Assembly (NCBI GenBank): GCA_000955785.1
Contig: JYOD01000014.1
Location: 1 to 64,000 of the forward strand
Direction of reading: 5' to 3'
DNA length: 64,000 nucleotides
From: Burkholderiaceae bacterium 16
GTDB taxonomy: Bacteria > Pseudomonadota > Gammaproteobacteria > Burkholderiales > Burkholderiaceae
Position 1 is the first letter of the stretch; each line of letters opens with the position of its first letter. A program made the translations under genes and the position numbers. Under the pieces are notes generated by a model. That model was not told the origin of the DNA, searched no databases, and worked only from the letters and a program-made list of their open reading frames with translations. Shown piece after piece: positions 43,974 to 52,874 of this stretch.

Positions 43974-45146
43974 TCAAGGCTGCGCCAGCGCCGCCATCTC
44001 CGCATAGAGATCCGCCTTGCCCTCGAAACCAATGCCCGGCAGCTCCGGCATGGTGATGTGCCCGTCGATCACCTTGACGCCATCGGGGAAGCCGCCATAG
44101 GGCTGGAACAGGTCGGGGTAGCTTTCGTTGCCGCCCAGACCCAGGCCGGCTGCGATATTGAGCGACATCTGGTGGCCGCCGTGTGGAATGCAGCGGTTGG
44201 GCGACCAGCCGAAGGTCTTCAGTACTTCCAGCGTGCGTTCGTACTCGACCAGGCCGTAGGACAGCGCGCAGTCGAACTGCAGGTAATCGCGGTCGGCGCG
44301 CATGGCGCCATAGCGGATCAGGTTGCGCGCGTCCTGGTGGCTGAACAGGTTCTCGCCCGTGGCCATGGCGCCGGGGTAATACTCGGCCAGCGTGGCCTGC
44401 AGGTGGTAGTCCAGCGGATCGCCAGCCTCCTCGTACCAGAACAGCGGATAGTCGCGCAGCATCTTGGCGTAGGCGATGGCGGTATCCAGGTCGAAGCGGC
44501 CATTGGCATCGACCGCGAGCTGCGCATCGGTGCCGATCTCCTGCAGCACGGCCTCGATGCGCGCGCTGTCTTCTTCCAGGCTGGCGCCGCCGATCTTCAT
44601 CTTGACCACGTTGTAGCCGCGCTCGAGGTAGGAGCGCATCTCGGCGCGCAGCGCGAACAGGTCCTTGCCGGGGTAGTAATAACCGCCAGCGGCATAAACG
44701 AAGACGCGCGGGTTGGCCTTGACGCCGTGGCGCTCCGCCAGCAACTGGAACAGCGGCTTGCCGGCGATCTTGGCCACCGCATCCCACACCGCCATGTCGA
44801 TGGTGCCGACCGCCACCGAGCGTTCGCCGTGGCCGCCCGGTTTCTCGTTGGACATGGTGGCTGCCCACACGCGATTGGGATCGAGGTTGGTGCCTACGTC
44901 GTCCAGCAGCGAAGCCGGATCGGCCGCCAGGATGCGCGGCGCGAAACGCTCGCGGATCAGCCCGCCCTGGCCATAGCGGCCGTTGGAGTTGAAGCCATAG
45001 CCGATCACGCGCTTGCCGTCGCGGAAGGCGTCGGTCACCACGGCGACGAGACTGCTCGTCATTTTCGAGAAATCGATATAGGCATTGCGGATGGGCGACG
45101 AAATCGGTTTCGTCACTTCGCGGACGTCAATGATGCGGACGGACAT
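43974..45146 (-). CDS. tarD: D(-)-tartrate dehydratase (enolase superfamily)
   Basis: A 390-residue enzyme that dehydrates D-tartrate to oxaloacetate using Mg2+. Active-site residues sit at the same numbers as in the characterised Bradyrhizobium enzyme: K184 in VKMKIGG as base, metal ligands D213 (AVDANGRF), E239 (WYEE) and E265 (ATGENLFS), and H322 (CIPHGGHQM). The N-terminal capping domain MSVRIIDVREVTKPISSPIRNAYIDFSKMT also matches that family closely. The ATG at 45146 gives the standard length. It is in an operon with an SDR, a DapA-like aldolase, an IclR regulator and a Bug protein. Confidence 0.93.
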   Translation of the reverse strand: MSVRIIDVREVTKPISSPIRNAYIDFSKMTSSLVAVVTDAFRDGKRVIGYGFNSNGRYGQGGLIRERFAPRILAADPASLLDDVGTNLDPNRVWAATMSNEKPGGHGERSVAVGTIDMAVWDAVAKIAGKPLFQLLAERHGVKANPRVFVYAAGGYYYPGKDLFALRAEMRSYLERGYNVVKMKIGGASLEEDSARIEAVLQEIGTDAQLAVDANGRFDLDTAIAYAKMLRDYPLFWYEEAGDPLDYHLQATLAEYYPGAMATGENLFSHQDARNLIRYGAMRADRDYLQFDCALSYGLVEYERTLEVLKTFGWSPNRCIPHGGHQMSLNIAAGLGLGGNESYPDLFQPYGGFPDGVKVIDGHITMPELPGIGFEGKADLYAEMAALAQP

Positions 45147-45210
45147 TGCTTGTCTCCAGTGTCTTCGGTGTCTTGAATGCTTCGGTAATTCGATATATCG
45201 GTCGGGCGCC

Positions 45211-45915
45211 CTACAGCGAGCCGCCGCCACAGATCACGATCTGCTGGCCGGTGATGGCCCCGGCATCCGGGCCGAGCAGGAAGCTCACCATCCCGGCCAC
45301 TTCGCCGGGCTGGATAAAACGCCCGATGGGCGGCGTGCGCGGCGGCGTGCCCTTGCGGCCGGGATCGTTCAGCATGGGGGTCTCGGTGGCACCCGGCGCC
45401 ACCACATTGACTGTGATGCCGCGCGGCGCCAGCTCCGCCGCCCATGAGCGCGCCATGCCCACCAGCGCGGCCTTGGTCGCTGCGTACTGGCTGCGACCCG
45501 GCGCGCCCGCCGCCGTGCGGCTGCCGATCAGCACGATGCGCGCGCCATCCGGCAGTCTTGGCACCAGCGCGTTGGCGAGCACGGCGGCGGCTTCCACATG
45601 GATGCGCCACATGCCCTCCCCGTCCTCGGCCTTCAGTTCGCCGAGAACCGCCGTGCGCATATAACCGGCGGCATGGACGATGGCGTCGACACGCGGCAGG
45701 ACGGCCACGGCGGCGGCGAGCTTTACCGCGTCTGTCAGGTCTACCTCGATCGCGCTGAAGCGCTCGGCACCTTGCGCCGGCGCGCGGTCAAGACCCGTCA
45801 CCCGCCAGCCCGCGGACAGCAAGCGCCGGGCGATGGCGGCGCCGATGCCAGAACTGGCGCCGGTGACAAGGGCATGCCTTGCGGGTGGCGCGTCGGCTTG
45901 CATGGATTGGCTCAT
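45211..45915 (-). CDS. Short-chain dehydrogenase/reductase
   Basis: A 234-residue classical SDR. Cofactor motif TGASSGIGAAIA (residues about 18-29), Asp after the second strand (LDRAP) favouring NAD, HAAGYM in place of NNAG, catalytic Ser in LIGSRTA and YAATKAAL (Tyr-x3-Lys), C-terminal GAITGQQIVICGGG. It lies between tarD and the DapA-like gene in the IclR operon. It may oxidise or reduce a hydroxy acid such as a tartrate isomer or its keto form; the substrate is not fixed by sequence. Confidence 0.88.
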   Translation of the reverse strand: MSQSMQADAPPARHALVTGASSGIGAAIARRLLSAGWRVTGLDRAPAQGAERFSAIEVDLTDAVKLAAAVAVLPRVDAIVHAAGYMRTAVLGELKAEDGEGMWRIHVEAAAVLANALVPRLPDGARIVLIGSRTAAGAPGRSQYAATKAALVGMARSWAAELAPRGITVNVVAPGATETPMLNDPGRKGTPPRTPPIGRFIQPGEVAGMVSFLLGPDAGAITGQQIVICGGGSL

Positions 45916-45993
45916 CGAAGCCCCTTTGGAATGCAGTTGCTGGCGGCCCGGCCTCGCGCGCTGGCTGCGCGGCGCGAGGCGACCGGTGCAGGA

Positions 45994-46935
45994 TCAGGCT
46001 GCGGCCTTCTGGGTGATGCCGGCCTGTTCCAGCGCGGCCTTGATGGCGGCCAGTTCCGCGGCCGACGGAGCATGGGTCGGCGGGCGCACGGTGCCGTCGC
46101 TCAGGATGCCGGCCAGCGCCATGGCGGCCTTCATGCGGCCATGCGCTTCGCCCGTGGGTTCGCCGGCGCCATACACCGCGTCCTTGAGCGGATTGATCAG
46201 GGCCTGCACACGCATCGCTTCATGCAGGTCGCCAGCCTTGACCGCCTTGAGCAGATCGTTGATCAGGCCGGGAATCAGCGAGGCAAAGCCGACCAGCGCG
46301 CCATCGAGACCCTGCACCAGCGACGCCAGCAGGTATTCGTCATGGCAGGTCATCAGCACCTTGGTGGGATCGGCGGCGCGGATTTCCTTGATATCGCGCG
46401 CGTACTTGTTCATCTCGCGCTCGCCCATCTTGAAGGCCTTCACGTAAGGCAGCTTTGCCAGCTCCGCAAGCAGTTCGGACGAGTAGGAACCGCGCGTCCA
46501 GGCGGGGTAGATATGTACCACCAGGGGCAGCCCGCTGGCCTTGCCGATGGCGTTGAAGTAATCGAGGCAGTGTTCCGGCTTGAAGCCAAAGCGCAGCCAG
46601 TGATGCGGCGGCATGATATCGAGTCCGGCGGCCCCGGCTTCCTTGGCCCAGCCCGCCTGCTCCACGGCATCGTTGATGCCTTCGCAGACCACCGACGAGA
46701 TCACCGGGCAAACGCCCTTGGTGGCGTCGGCGGTGATGCGGGTCACCTCGGCGCGCTCGCGCGGGGTCAGCGAGAACACTTCACCGGTATGGCCATTGGT
46801 CATCAGGGCGGTCACGCCCTCCTGCCCGCCCAGCCACCTGGAGAAGCGGCGCAGTTCCGGTTCGTTGATGCTGTAGTCCGCATTGAAGGGGACTGCAATG
46901 GCGGGAATGATGCCGCGGAAGTTGATATCAGACAC
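45994..46935 (-). CDS. Dihydrodipicolinate synthase/aldolase family protein
   Basis: A 313-residue class I aldolase-type TIM barrel. NGHTGEVFSLTPRERAEV replaces the usual GTTGE motif, IYPAW carries the catalytic Tyr, and the Schiff-base lysine is in YVKAFKMGE. The variants at GTTGE and YN suggest it is not lysine-biosynthetic DapA but a keto-acid aldolase or dehydratase of the KdgD/NanA-like group. Its position after the iclR gene and before SDR and tarD suggests it handles a keto sugar acid. The start at 46935 follows GGAGACG. Confidence 0.88.
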   Translation of the reverse strand: MSDINFRGIIPAIAVPFNADYSINEPELRRFSRWLGGQEGVTALMTNGHTGEVFSLTPRERAEVTRITADATKGVCPVISSVVCEGINDAVEQAGWAKEAGAAGLDIMPPHHWLRFGFKPEHCLDYFNAIGKASGLPLVVHIYPAWTRGSYSSELLAELAKLPYVKAFKMGEREMNKYARDIKEIRAADPTKVLMTCHDEYLLASLVQGLDGALVGFASLIPGLINDLLKAVKAGDLHEAMRVQALINPLKDAVYGAGEPTGEAHGRMKAAMALAGILSDGTVRPPTHAPSAAELAAIKAALEQAGITQKAAA

Positions 46936-46960
46936 GTTTCGTCTCCTGGTAAGGCTTGCG

Positions 46961-47827
46961 CTATCTGCGCAATACGGTGGTGGTCAGAGTGGGAGGAATG
47001 AATCCTCCGGAGGGTTGCAACGCACGGGCCAGGTCGGTAGCGGCATGTACTACCGCCGGGGCCGTGGTCGATTCGAAATCGTCAAGCGAGGTGTTCATCG
47101 CCGGCGCCGCCACGCTCAGGCCCGCAACCGGCACGCCGTCGACATCCAGCACCGGGGCGGCGACCACGTAGAGGCCGGACACCGTTTCCTGGTCCGACAG
47201 GGCGTAGCCCTTGGCACGCACGGTCTTCAGGCGTTCAAGAATGGTGCCGAGATCGGTCAGCGTGTGGTCGGTCAGCTTCTGCCGGGGCTGGGCATCCAGC
47301 ACGCGGGCCTGCATGTCCTCGGGCAGCCAGGCCAGGATGGCGTAGCCGACGGCGGTGGAATAAGCCGGCACCCGGCTGCCGATGCGGATATCCACGCCGA
47401 GCCGCGTCAGGCCCGCCTGGATACGCTCGGCGTACAACACATCCGGGCCATCCAGCACGCCGATGGAAGCGGCTTCGTTGATCTCCCCCACCAGCGCGCG
47501 CAGGATCGGCCGTGCCCGCGTGCGCAGGTCGGAATGGGCGATGGCGTCGAAGCCAAGGTCCAGCACCTTCAGCGACAGCCTGAACAGGCGCGTGTCCGGC
47601 ACGCGCTGCACGTAACCGATATCCACCAGCGTGTTGAGGAAGCGGAAGGCGGTCGCGTTGTCCAGCCCGGAGCGCCGCGCCACTTCCGCCATGGTGAGTT
47701 CGGGCTCCTGCGCCGAGAACGCTTCGAGAATGCGGAAGCCCTTCGCCAGCGACTGCACCGTGTTCTTGGATGCGTCGCCCGCGCTGCTTGCTTTCGATGC
47801 GGAACGGACTGGGTTCTCGGTAGCCAT
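46961..47827 (-). CDS. IclR-family regulator of the tartrate operon
   Basis: A 288-residue IclR protein. The winged helix is VQSLAKGFRILEAFSAQEPELTMAEVARRSGLDNATAFRFLNTLVDIGYVQR, followed by the GAF-like effector domain (GVLDGPDVLYAERIQAG... GYALSDQETVSGLYVVAAPVLDVDGVPVAGLSVAAP). The ATG at 47827 with GGAG 8 bases upstream is preferred to a GTG four codons earlier. It is first in the operon. Three copies of a 24-base palindromic repeat lie just upstream and are likely its binding sites, giving autoregulation together with the operon. Confidence 0.93.
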   Translation of the reverse strand: MATENPVRSASKASSAGDASKNTVQSLAKGFRILEAFSAQEPELTMAEVARRSGLDNATAFRFLNTLVDIGYVQRVPDTRLFRLSLKVLDLGFDAIAHSDLRTRARPILRALVGEINEAASIGVLDGPDVLYAERIQAGLTRLGVDIRIGSRVPAYSTAVGYAILAWLPEDMQARVLDAQPRQKLTDHTLTDLGTILERLKTVRAKGYALSDQETVSGLYVVAAPVLDVDGVPVAGLSVAAPAMNTSLDDFESTTAPAVVHAATDLARALQPSGGFIPPTLTTTVLRR

Positions 47828-47868
47828 TTCAATCTCCACGGTTAGTTCAGGTGCGAACCCGGCTTGAG

Positions 47869-48088
47869 TTCGGATTCCGAATTTTAATTCGCTGAACTGA
47901 CAGAGGAAAGCCCTCGCTCATGACTGGTGGATGAACGCCGGCATCGCGGCCGGCCCTTTAAAATTCGGATTGCGAATTTTTATTCGCGAACTAGGCCTGA
48001 AAAATGGCGCCGCATCGCGACACCTCTTGCTCCTGCCCTACGCCCTTAGGCGCCCTCACATTTATTCGGATTGCGAACTTGTATTCGC
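47869..48088. promoter_or_regulatory. Three 24-base operator-like repeats upstream of iclR
   Basis: Copies at 47869-47892, 47964-47987 and 48065-48088 share TTCGGATTSCGAA followed by about 5 bases and ATTCGC. Each contains two overlapping inverted repeats, ATTCG-N5-CGAAT and CGAAT-N4-ATTCG. Copy starts are 95 and 101 bases apart, close to whole numbers of helical turns. The rest of the 350-base gap 47828-48181 has no gene. Confidence 0.82.
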
Positions 48089-48181
48089 GATATGAAATAG
48101 TTTAGACCTCGCTTCCGTGCATGAGCAAGCCCGATTTTCCTAGGGTTTTCACGGGGGCGAGACTCGCAGGGAAAGACAAGG

Positions 48182-49078
48182 TCAAGCCGCGAGCGATCGC
48201 TTCGCCACCGCCCCGAACGCGCCCACCAGCGCATTCTCCGTGTTGGTCAGCGAGGCCATCACCAGGGGATACCGCAGCGAAGAGCGAGATTCCGTCACGT
48301 CGATATAGACCACGCCCAGTGCCTGCACCCTTGTCATCGCCCTCGGCACGATGGCAATGCCCAGGTTCCCGGCGACCAGCGTGATGATGGTCTGCATCTG
48401 CGCAGCCTCCTGCACCACCCGCGGGAAGAACCCCGCGCGCTGGCAAGCCGCCAGGATCACGCCGGAGTAGCCCGGTCCTTCCGCGAACGGGAACGCGACG
48501 AAGGCTTCGGCCTTCAGCTCTTCAAGCCGCAGGCGCTTGCGTTTGGCCAGCGCGTGCGTTGCCGGAACGGCGACCACCAGTGTTTCCTCGCAGAGGATAT
48601 CCAGGCTCAGGTCCTTGGGCTCATACACGGGCGGGACCACGATGGCGACATCCGTGTCGCCGCGCCGGAGCAGTTCCAGTTGCTTCCCGCTGCTCTCGCC
48701 GGTCAGGATCAGCTTGACTGCCGGGTACTCCTGCTGGAAACGCCTGAGGATATCCGGCAGCACATCGAGCGCCGCGCTGGGCACGAACGAAAGCCGCAAG
48801 GTCCCGAACATGCCGCTGGCCGCGCGCCGTGCCGATTCGACGGCGATTTCGGCCTGCGCGATGGTCCTGCGCGCCTCCACCAGGAAGACCTCCCCCGCCG
48901 GCGTCAGGCGCACCATATGTCGGTTCCTTTCCAGCAATTCGGTGCCGATGGTTTCTTCCAGCTTCCGGATGGCCACGGTCAGGGGCGGCTGGGACATGTG
49001 GAGCGCCTCCGCCGCGCGCCGGAAGCTCAGCAACTCGGCGACGGCGACAAACTGTTGAAACTGGCGCAGATCGGTCAC
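48182..49078 (-). CDS. LysR-family regulator (CatR/BenM-like)
   Basis: A 298-residue LysR regulator. DNA-binding domain: LRQFQQFVAVAELLSFRRAAEALHMSQPPLTVAIRKLEETIGTELLERNRHMVRLTPAGE. The effector domain (GTLRLSFVPSAALDVLPDILRRFQQEYPAVKLILTG) resembles regulators of aromatic and carboxylate catabolism. It is divergent from the diiron-protein gene at 49207 and should control that gene with the Bug and gamma-glutamyltransferase genes behind it. The intergenic stretch around 49105-49130 is AT-rich and could hold its site. Confidence 0.92.
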   Translation of the reverse strand: MTDLRQFQQFVAVAELLSFRRAAEALHMSQPPLTVAIRKLEETIGTELLERNRHMVRLTPAGEVFLVEARRTIAQAEIAVESARRAASGMFGTLRLSFVPSAALDVLPDILRRFQQEYPAVKLILTGESSGKQLELLRRGDTDVAIVVPPVYEPKDLSLDILCEETLVVAVPATHALAKRKRLRLEELKAEAFVAFPFAEGPGYSGVILAACQRAGFFPRVVQEAAQMQTIITLVAGNLGIAIVPRAMTRVQALGVVYIDVTESRSSLRYPLVMASLTNTENALVGAFGAVAKRSLAA

Positions 49079-49206
49079 GGTGATTCACTCCATGTATCAC
49101 GGATAGCTTTGAATAGTATTTGGAATATCAGAACGCCGCAAACTACAGTGAGCCCATAGAGCCCGCAACGGCCAACCGGACCCCAGGACCACAGGACCAC
49201 AAAAAA

Positions 49207-50124
49207 ATGCGCCCCTCCCTGCTTGAAGAACTTACGCCCGTTCCCAACCCCTACCCCATCGTCTCCACCCTGGCCTACGAGGATGTCTGGGGCCTGTGCG
49301 AGCAGGCACGCACGCTGGCGTGGGACCCGACGCAGATCGACTACTCGGACCTGGAGCAGGCCGACATCCCGGCGGAAGTGCGCGAGGCCGGCAGCGAGTG
49401 GTGGAGCCTGCGCGCCTGGATGGAACACGGCGCCATTCCCTACGGCGCGGAGCGGCTGCGCGACGCCATCTTCGAGCACCAGCCGTTCGAGGTGAAGCAG
49501 CACGTGGTCAACTTCATCGCGGAGGAACTGCGCCACCATGAGGCGTCGTTCCGCGTGGCCCGCGCGATTTCCGGCTATCAGGAGTCGCCGCGCTCGGATT
49601 ACTTCCGCGCCATCATCCCCCGCTTCCACGATGAGCGCGACGAGAAGCAGATGAGCTTCTTCGCCGGCCTGGCGGTGAACACGTTGTTCGAGCAATTGTC
49701 GGGCGAACTCTTGCAGGCCCGCTACGAGAACGCGCGCTTCGCATCCATCAGGACGGCCTGCAGGCTGATCCTGCGCGACGAGGCGCGGCACATCCAGTTC
49801 GGGCGCATCATCATGCGGCGCTTCTTCTCGGAGATCTCGGCGGACGACAAGGCGCTGCTCGGGCAGAAGTTCGCCAAGAAGCTGCGCGGGAGTTTGCTCA
49901 ATGGCGTCTATGCCGTCGTCAACCTGCCCGTGGATGAACAACGGCGTGCCGGCCACGCGCGCGCCCTGGCTGCCGAGTACGGTCTCGGCGCAACGCATCC
50001 CGAACAGGAGATGGCAATCATCAAGCGCTCGCTGGATGAGATCCGCGAAGACGTCGGCACCTATGGCGTGGAGATTCCCGTGATTGCCGAAGTCGACGAG
50101 GGCAAGACCCCGGTGCTGTCCTGA
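49207..50124 (+). CDS. Ferritin-like diiron protein (AurF / R2-like)
   Basis: A 305-residue, mostly helical protein. Two clusters of carboxylate and histidine ligands typical of ferritin-like diiron enzymes are visible: FIAEELRHHEASF and ILRDEARHIQFGR, with acidic residues in FEQLSGELLQ between them. This fits oxygen-activating enzymes such as AurF-type N-oxygenases or R2-like ligand-binding oxidases, but the exact class cannot be fixed. I chose the ATG at 49207; an earlier ATG at 49120 would run through the promoter. It is followed by a Bug protein and gamma-glutamyltransferase, so it may oxidise an amine-bearing substrate. Confidence 0.75.
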   Translation: MRPSLLEELTPVPNPYPIVSTLAYEDVWGLCEQARTLAWDPTQIDYSDLEQADIPAEVREAGSEWWSLRAWMEHGAIPYGAERLRDAIFEHQPFEVKQHVVNFIAEELRHHEASFRVARAISGYQESPRSDYFRAIIPRFHDERDEKQMSFFAGLAVNTLFEQLSGELLQARYENARFASIRTACRLILRDEARHIQFGRIIMRRFFSEISADDKALLGQKFAKKLRGSLLNGVYAVVNLPVDEQRRAGHARALAAEYGLGATHPEQEMAIIKRSLDEIREDVGTYGVEIPVIAEVDEGKTPVLS

Positions 50125-50168
50125 GCGTTCCGCGCCGATCGCGCGTCCTCCCTCCTTTGCCCCCTCTT

Positions 50169-51149
50169 ATGCTGACTTCTCTCTACCGCCTGCTCGCACT
50201 CGCGGCGGCGTCAACGGCGCTGGCCTTTTCCGTTCCCGCCGGCGCGCAGGATTTTCCGGCCCGCGCCATTCACCTGGTGGTGCCCTATCCGCCGGGCGGC
50301 ACGGCCGACATCCTGGCCAGGCTGGTCGCGCAACACCTCGCGGAGCGCATTGGCAAACCCGTTGTGGTGGATAACCGCGCGGGCGCCGGTACGGCCATCG
50401 GCAGCAAGTTCGTGGCCCAGGCAGCGCCCGATGGCTATACGCTGCTGATGGGCACGGTCAGCTCGCATGCGATGAACCCCGCGCTCAACCGTGGCGTGGG
50501 CTATGACCCGGTCAAGGATTTCACGCCCATCTCCCGCGTGGCTTCCGTGCCCTTCGTCGTGCTGGAAAATCCATCGGTGCCGGCAAAGACCATGGGCGAA
50601 CTCATCGCGCTGGCAAAAGCCCGCCCCGGCCAGATCACCTACGCATCGGCTGGCGCCGGCACCTCCAACCACCTGGCCGGCGAACTGCTGGCCAAGGCCG
50701 CCGACATCCAGTTACTCCACGTCCCCTACAAAGGCAGCGCGCCGGCCCTGGCCGACCTGCTCGGCGGCCAGGTCAACCTGATGTTCGACCTCCAGGTCAC
50801 GGCTAAGGCCCAGATCCAGGCCGGCACCGTGCGCGCGCTGGCCGTTACCGGCACGCACCGCAGCAGCCTGCTGCCGGGCTTGCCCACGGTCGCCGAGTCC
50901 GGCGTGCCGGGATTCGATGTGACCGCCTGGTTCGGCATCTTCGCGCCCGCCGCGGCACCCGTGCCGGTGGTGGACATCCTCAACCGCCATATCGTCGCCG
51001 TCCTCAAGTCGCCCGAGGTGCGCCAGCAGTTCGCCGCGCAGGGCGCCGAGGTCGAATGGAGCAGCCCCGACGCTTTCCGGGCCTTCGTGCAAAGCGAGCA
51101 TGCCAAGTGGGGCGGCCTGATCCAGAGCAAGCAACTGGCGCAGCAGTAA
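50169..51149 (+). CDS. Bug-family (TTT) periplasmic binding protein
   Basis: A 326-residue periplasmic binding protein with a Sec signal (MLTSLYRLLALAAASTALAFSVPAGAQ). Bug motifs: FPARAIHLVVPYPPGGTADILARLVAQHL, VVVDNRAGAGTAIGSKFVAQAAPDGYTLLMG, LLHVPYKGSAPALADLLGGQVNLMFDL and LLPGLPTVAESGVPGFDVTAWFG. A TTG four codons upstream is in frame but unlikely as the start. The stop lies 3 bases from the gamma-glutamyltransferase start, so the two are tightly coupled. The ligand may be a gamma-glutamyl or N-acyl compound. Confidence 0.92.
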   Translation: MLTSLYRLLALAAASTALAFSVPAGAQDFPARAIHLVVPYPPGGTADILARLVAQHLAERIGKPVVVDNRAGAGTAIGSKFVAQAAPDGYTLLMGTVSSHAMNPALNRGVGYDPVKDFTPISRVASVPFVVLENPSVPAKTMGELIALAKARPGQITYASAGAGTSNHLAGELLAKAADIQLLHVPYKGSAPALADLLGGQVNLMFDLQVTAKAQIQAGTVRALAVTGTHRSSLLPGLPTVAESGVPGFDVTAWFGIFAPAAAPVPVVDILNRHIVAVLKSPEVRQQFAAQGAEVEWSSPDAFRAFVQSEHAKWGGLIQSKQLAQQ

Positions 51150-51152
51150 TCC

Positions 51153-52742
51153 ATGAGCGCCGGATCTGCCCCCCAACGCTATCCCTCGTTCCGGGCCGCC
51201 GTGCATGGCGGCGAGATGGTCATCGCATCGCAACCGCTCGCCGCGCAGGCCGGGCTCGACATCCTTGCGCGCGGCGGCAATGCGGTGGATGCCGCCATCG
51301 CGGCTGCGGCAGCCATCGCTGTGGTCGAGCCCACCAACAACTCGATCGGCGGCGACGCGTTCGCCCAGGTCTTCGATGGCGGCAAGCTGCACGGCCTCAA
51401 TGCAAGTGGCCGGGCTCCTTTGGCCATCGACGCCGCCCGCCTTTCCGCATTGCCAGCGATGCCCCAGCGCGGCTGGGACAGCGTCACCGTTCCCGGCGCC
51501 GTGTCCGCCTGGGCCGCGCTGGGTACGCGCTTTGGCCGGCTCGATCTGGCTACCGTGCTCGAACCCGCGATCCGCTACGCGCGGGCCGGCTTCCACGTCT
51601 CTCCCGGTGTCGCGCAAAAGTGGCGGGAACAGGTGCCCAGGCTGCGAAGCCAGCCCGGCTTCGAGGCCGCATTCATGCCCGGCGGCGCAGCCCCCATGGC
51701 GGGCACCCTGTTCCAGCAGTGCGCGCTTGCGCAGACGCTCGAACGCGTGGCGCGAACAAACGGGCAGGACTTCTACACCGGCGAAACCGCCAGGCGAATC
51801 GCTGCCTTCGCCCGGGAAACAGGTGGCGCCCTTTCCGCTGAAGACCTGCGGCTGCACAAGCCCGAGTGGGTCGATGCGATACAGGCGCCCTATGGCACGC
51901 TGCAGGTGAGCGAACTGCCGCCGAACGGCCAGGGCACGGTGGCGCTGTTTGCGCTGGGCGTGCTCGCGCATCACGATGTGGCGCGGTTTCCGGCGGACTC
52001 GGCAGCCTCGCTGCATTTGCAGATCGAGGCCATCAAGCTGGCCTTTGCCGAAGTCGGGCCACTGGTTGGCGACGGGGACGATGCCATCGCCCAGGTACGC
52101 CTGCGTTTGCAAGCGCCCTGCCTGGAAGCCGCCGCCGCGCGCATCCGCGCACGGCAAGCTTCCGATTTCGGCCACGCGTTTGGCCCGCTGGCGGGCACGG
52201 TGTATCTTGCCGCGGGCGACCGGGATGGCATGATGGTCTCGCTGATCCAGTCGAACTACATGGGCTTCGGTTCCGGCATCGTGGTGCCCGGCGCCGGCGT
52301 TTCGCTGCAGAATCGCGGCGCCTGCTTCTCCACCGACGCCGGATCACCGTCCTTCGTCACGCCCGGCAGGCGGCCCTTCCATACCATCCTGCCGGGATTC
52401 GCCTTTGCCGGCGGCGGGGAGCCGATCGCCTTCGGCGCGACCGGCGGCACCTTCCAGCCGCAGGGCCACGTCCAGATGATGGTGCGCCTGCACGACTACG
52501 CGCAGGGCCCGCAGGCCATCGTCGATGCGCCTCGCTTCAAGGTCGGAGCGGGCCGGCAAGTGGTGCTGGAGCCTGGCTTTCCGGCCGATACCATCCAGGG
52601 CCTCGTTGCCCTGGGCCACGACGTGGTTGCCAGGACAGAGAGCACATGGGATTTCGGCGGCATGCAGATACTGCACAGGAAGAACGGCGCGTATCTCGGC
52701 GCTTGCGACTGCCGCAGGGACAGCCATATCGCGGTCAGGTGA
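51153..52742 (+). CDS. ggt: Gamma-glutamyltransferase family protein
   Basis: A 529-residue Ntn hydrolase precursor that should cleave itself before T349 (in PLAGTVYLAAGDRDG) to give large and small subunits, the Thr then acting as nucleophile. Supporting motifs: ARGGNAVDAAIAAAAAIAVVEPTNNSIGGDAF, GWDSVTVPGAVSAWAAL, SELPPNGQG and GTGI-like YMGFGSGIV. There is no signal peptide, whereas classical GGT is periplasmic, so it probably acts in the cytoplasm on an imported amide. Similar cytoplasmic members include gamma-glutamyl-anilide or -amine hydrolases. It directly follows the Bug gene. Confidence 0.9.
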   Translation: MSAGSAPQRYPSFRAAVHGGEMVIASQPLAAQAGLDILARGGNAVDAAIAAAAAIAVVEPTNNSIGGDAFAQVFDGGKLHGLNASGRAPLAIDAARLSALPAMPQRGWDSVTVPGAVSAWAALGTRFGRLDLATVLEPAIRYARAGFHVSPGVAQKWREQVPRLRSQPGFEAAFMPGGAAPMAGTLFQQCALAQTLERVARTNGQDFYTGETARRIAAFARETGGALSAEDLRLHKPEWVDAIQAPYGTLQVSELPPNGQGTVALFALGVLAHHDVARFPADSAASLHLQIEAIKLAFAEVGPLVGDGDDAIAQVRLRLQAPCLEAAAARIRARQASDFGHAFGPLAGTVYLAAGDRDGMMVSLIQSNYMGFGSGIVVPGAGVSLQNRGACFSTDAGSPSFVTPGRRPFHTILPGFAFAGGGEPIAFGATGGTFQPQGHVQMMVRLHDYAQGPQAIVDAPRFKVGAGRQVVLEPGFPADTIQGLVALGHDVVARTESTWDFGGMQILHRKNGAYLGACDCRRDSHIAVR

Positions 52743-52874
52743 CCGCTCGGTCCCGGTCATGCCAAAAGCCAGCACCGCGCGACCGGGTGCTACCCCACAT
52801 TGCCGTCATTCCCACAATAGCCCCATCCTCCCCAATAGGATTACACTGAAAACCGGACAACCCTCCGGAGCGGC

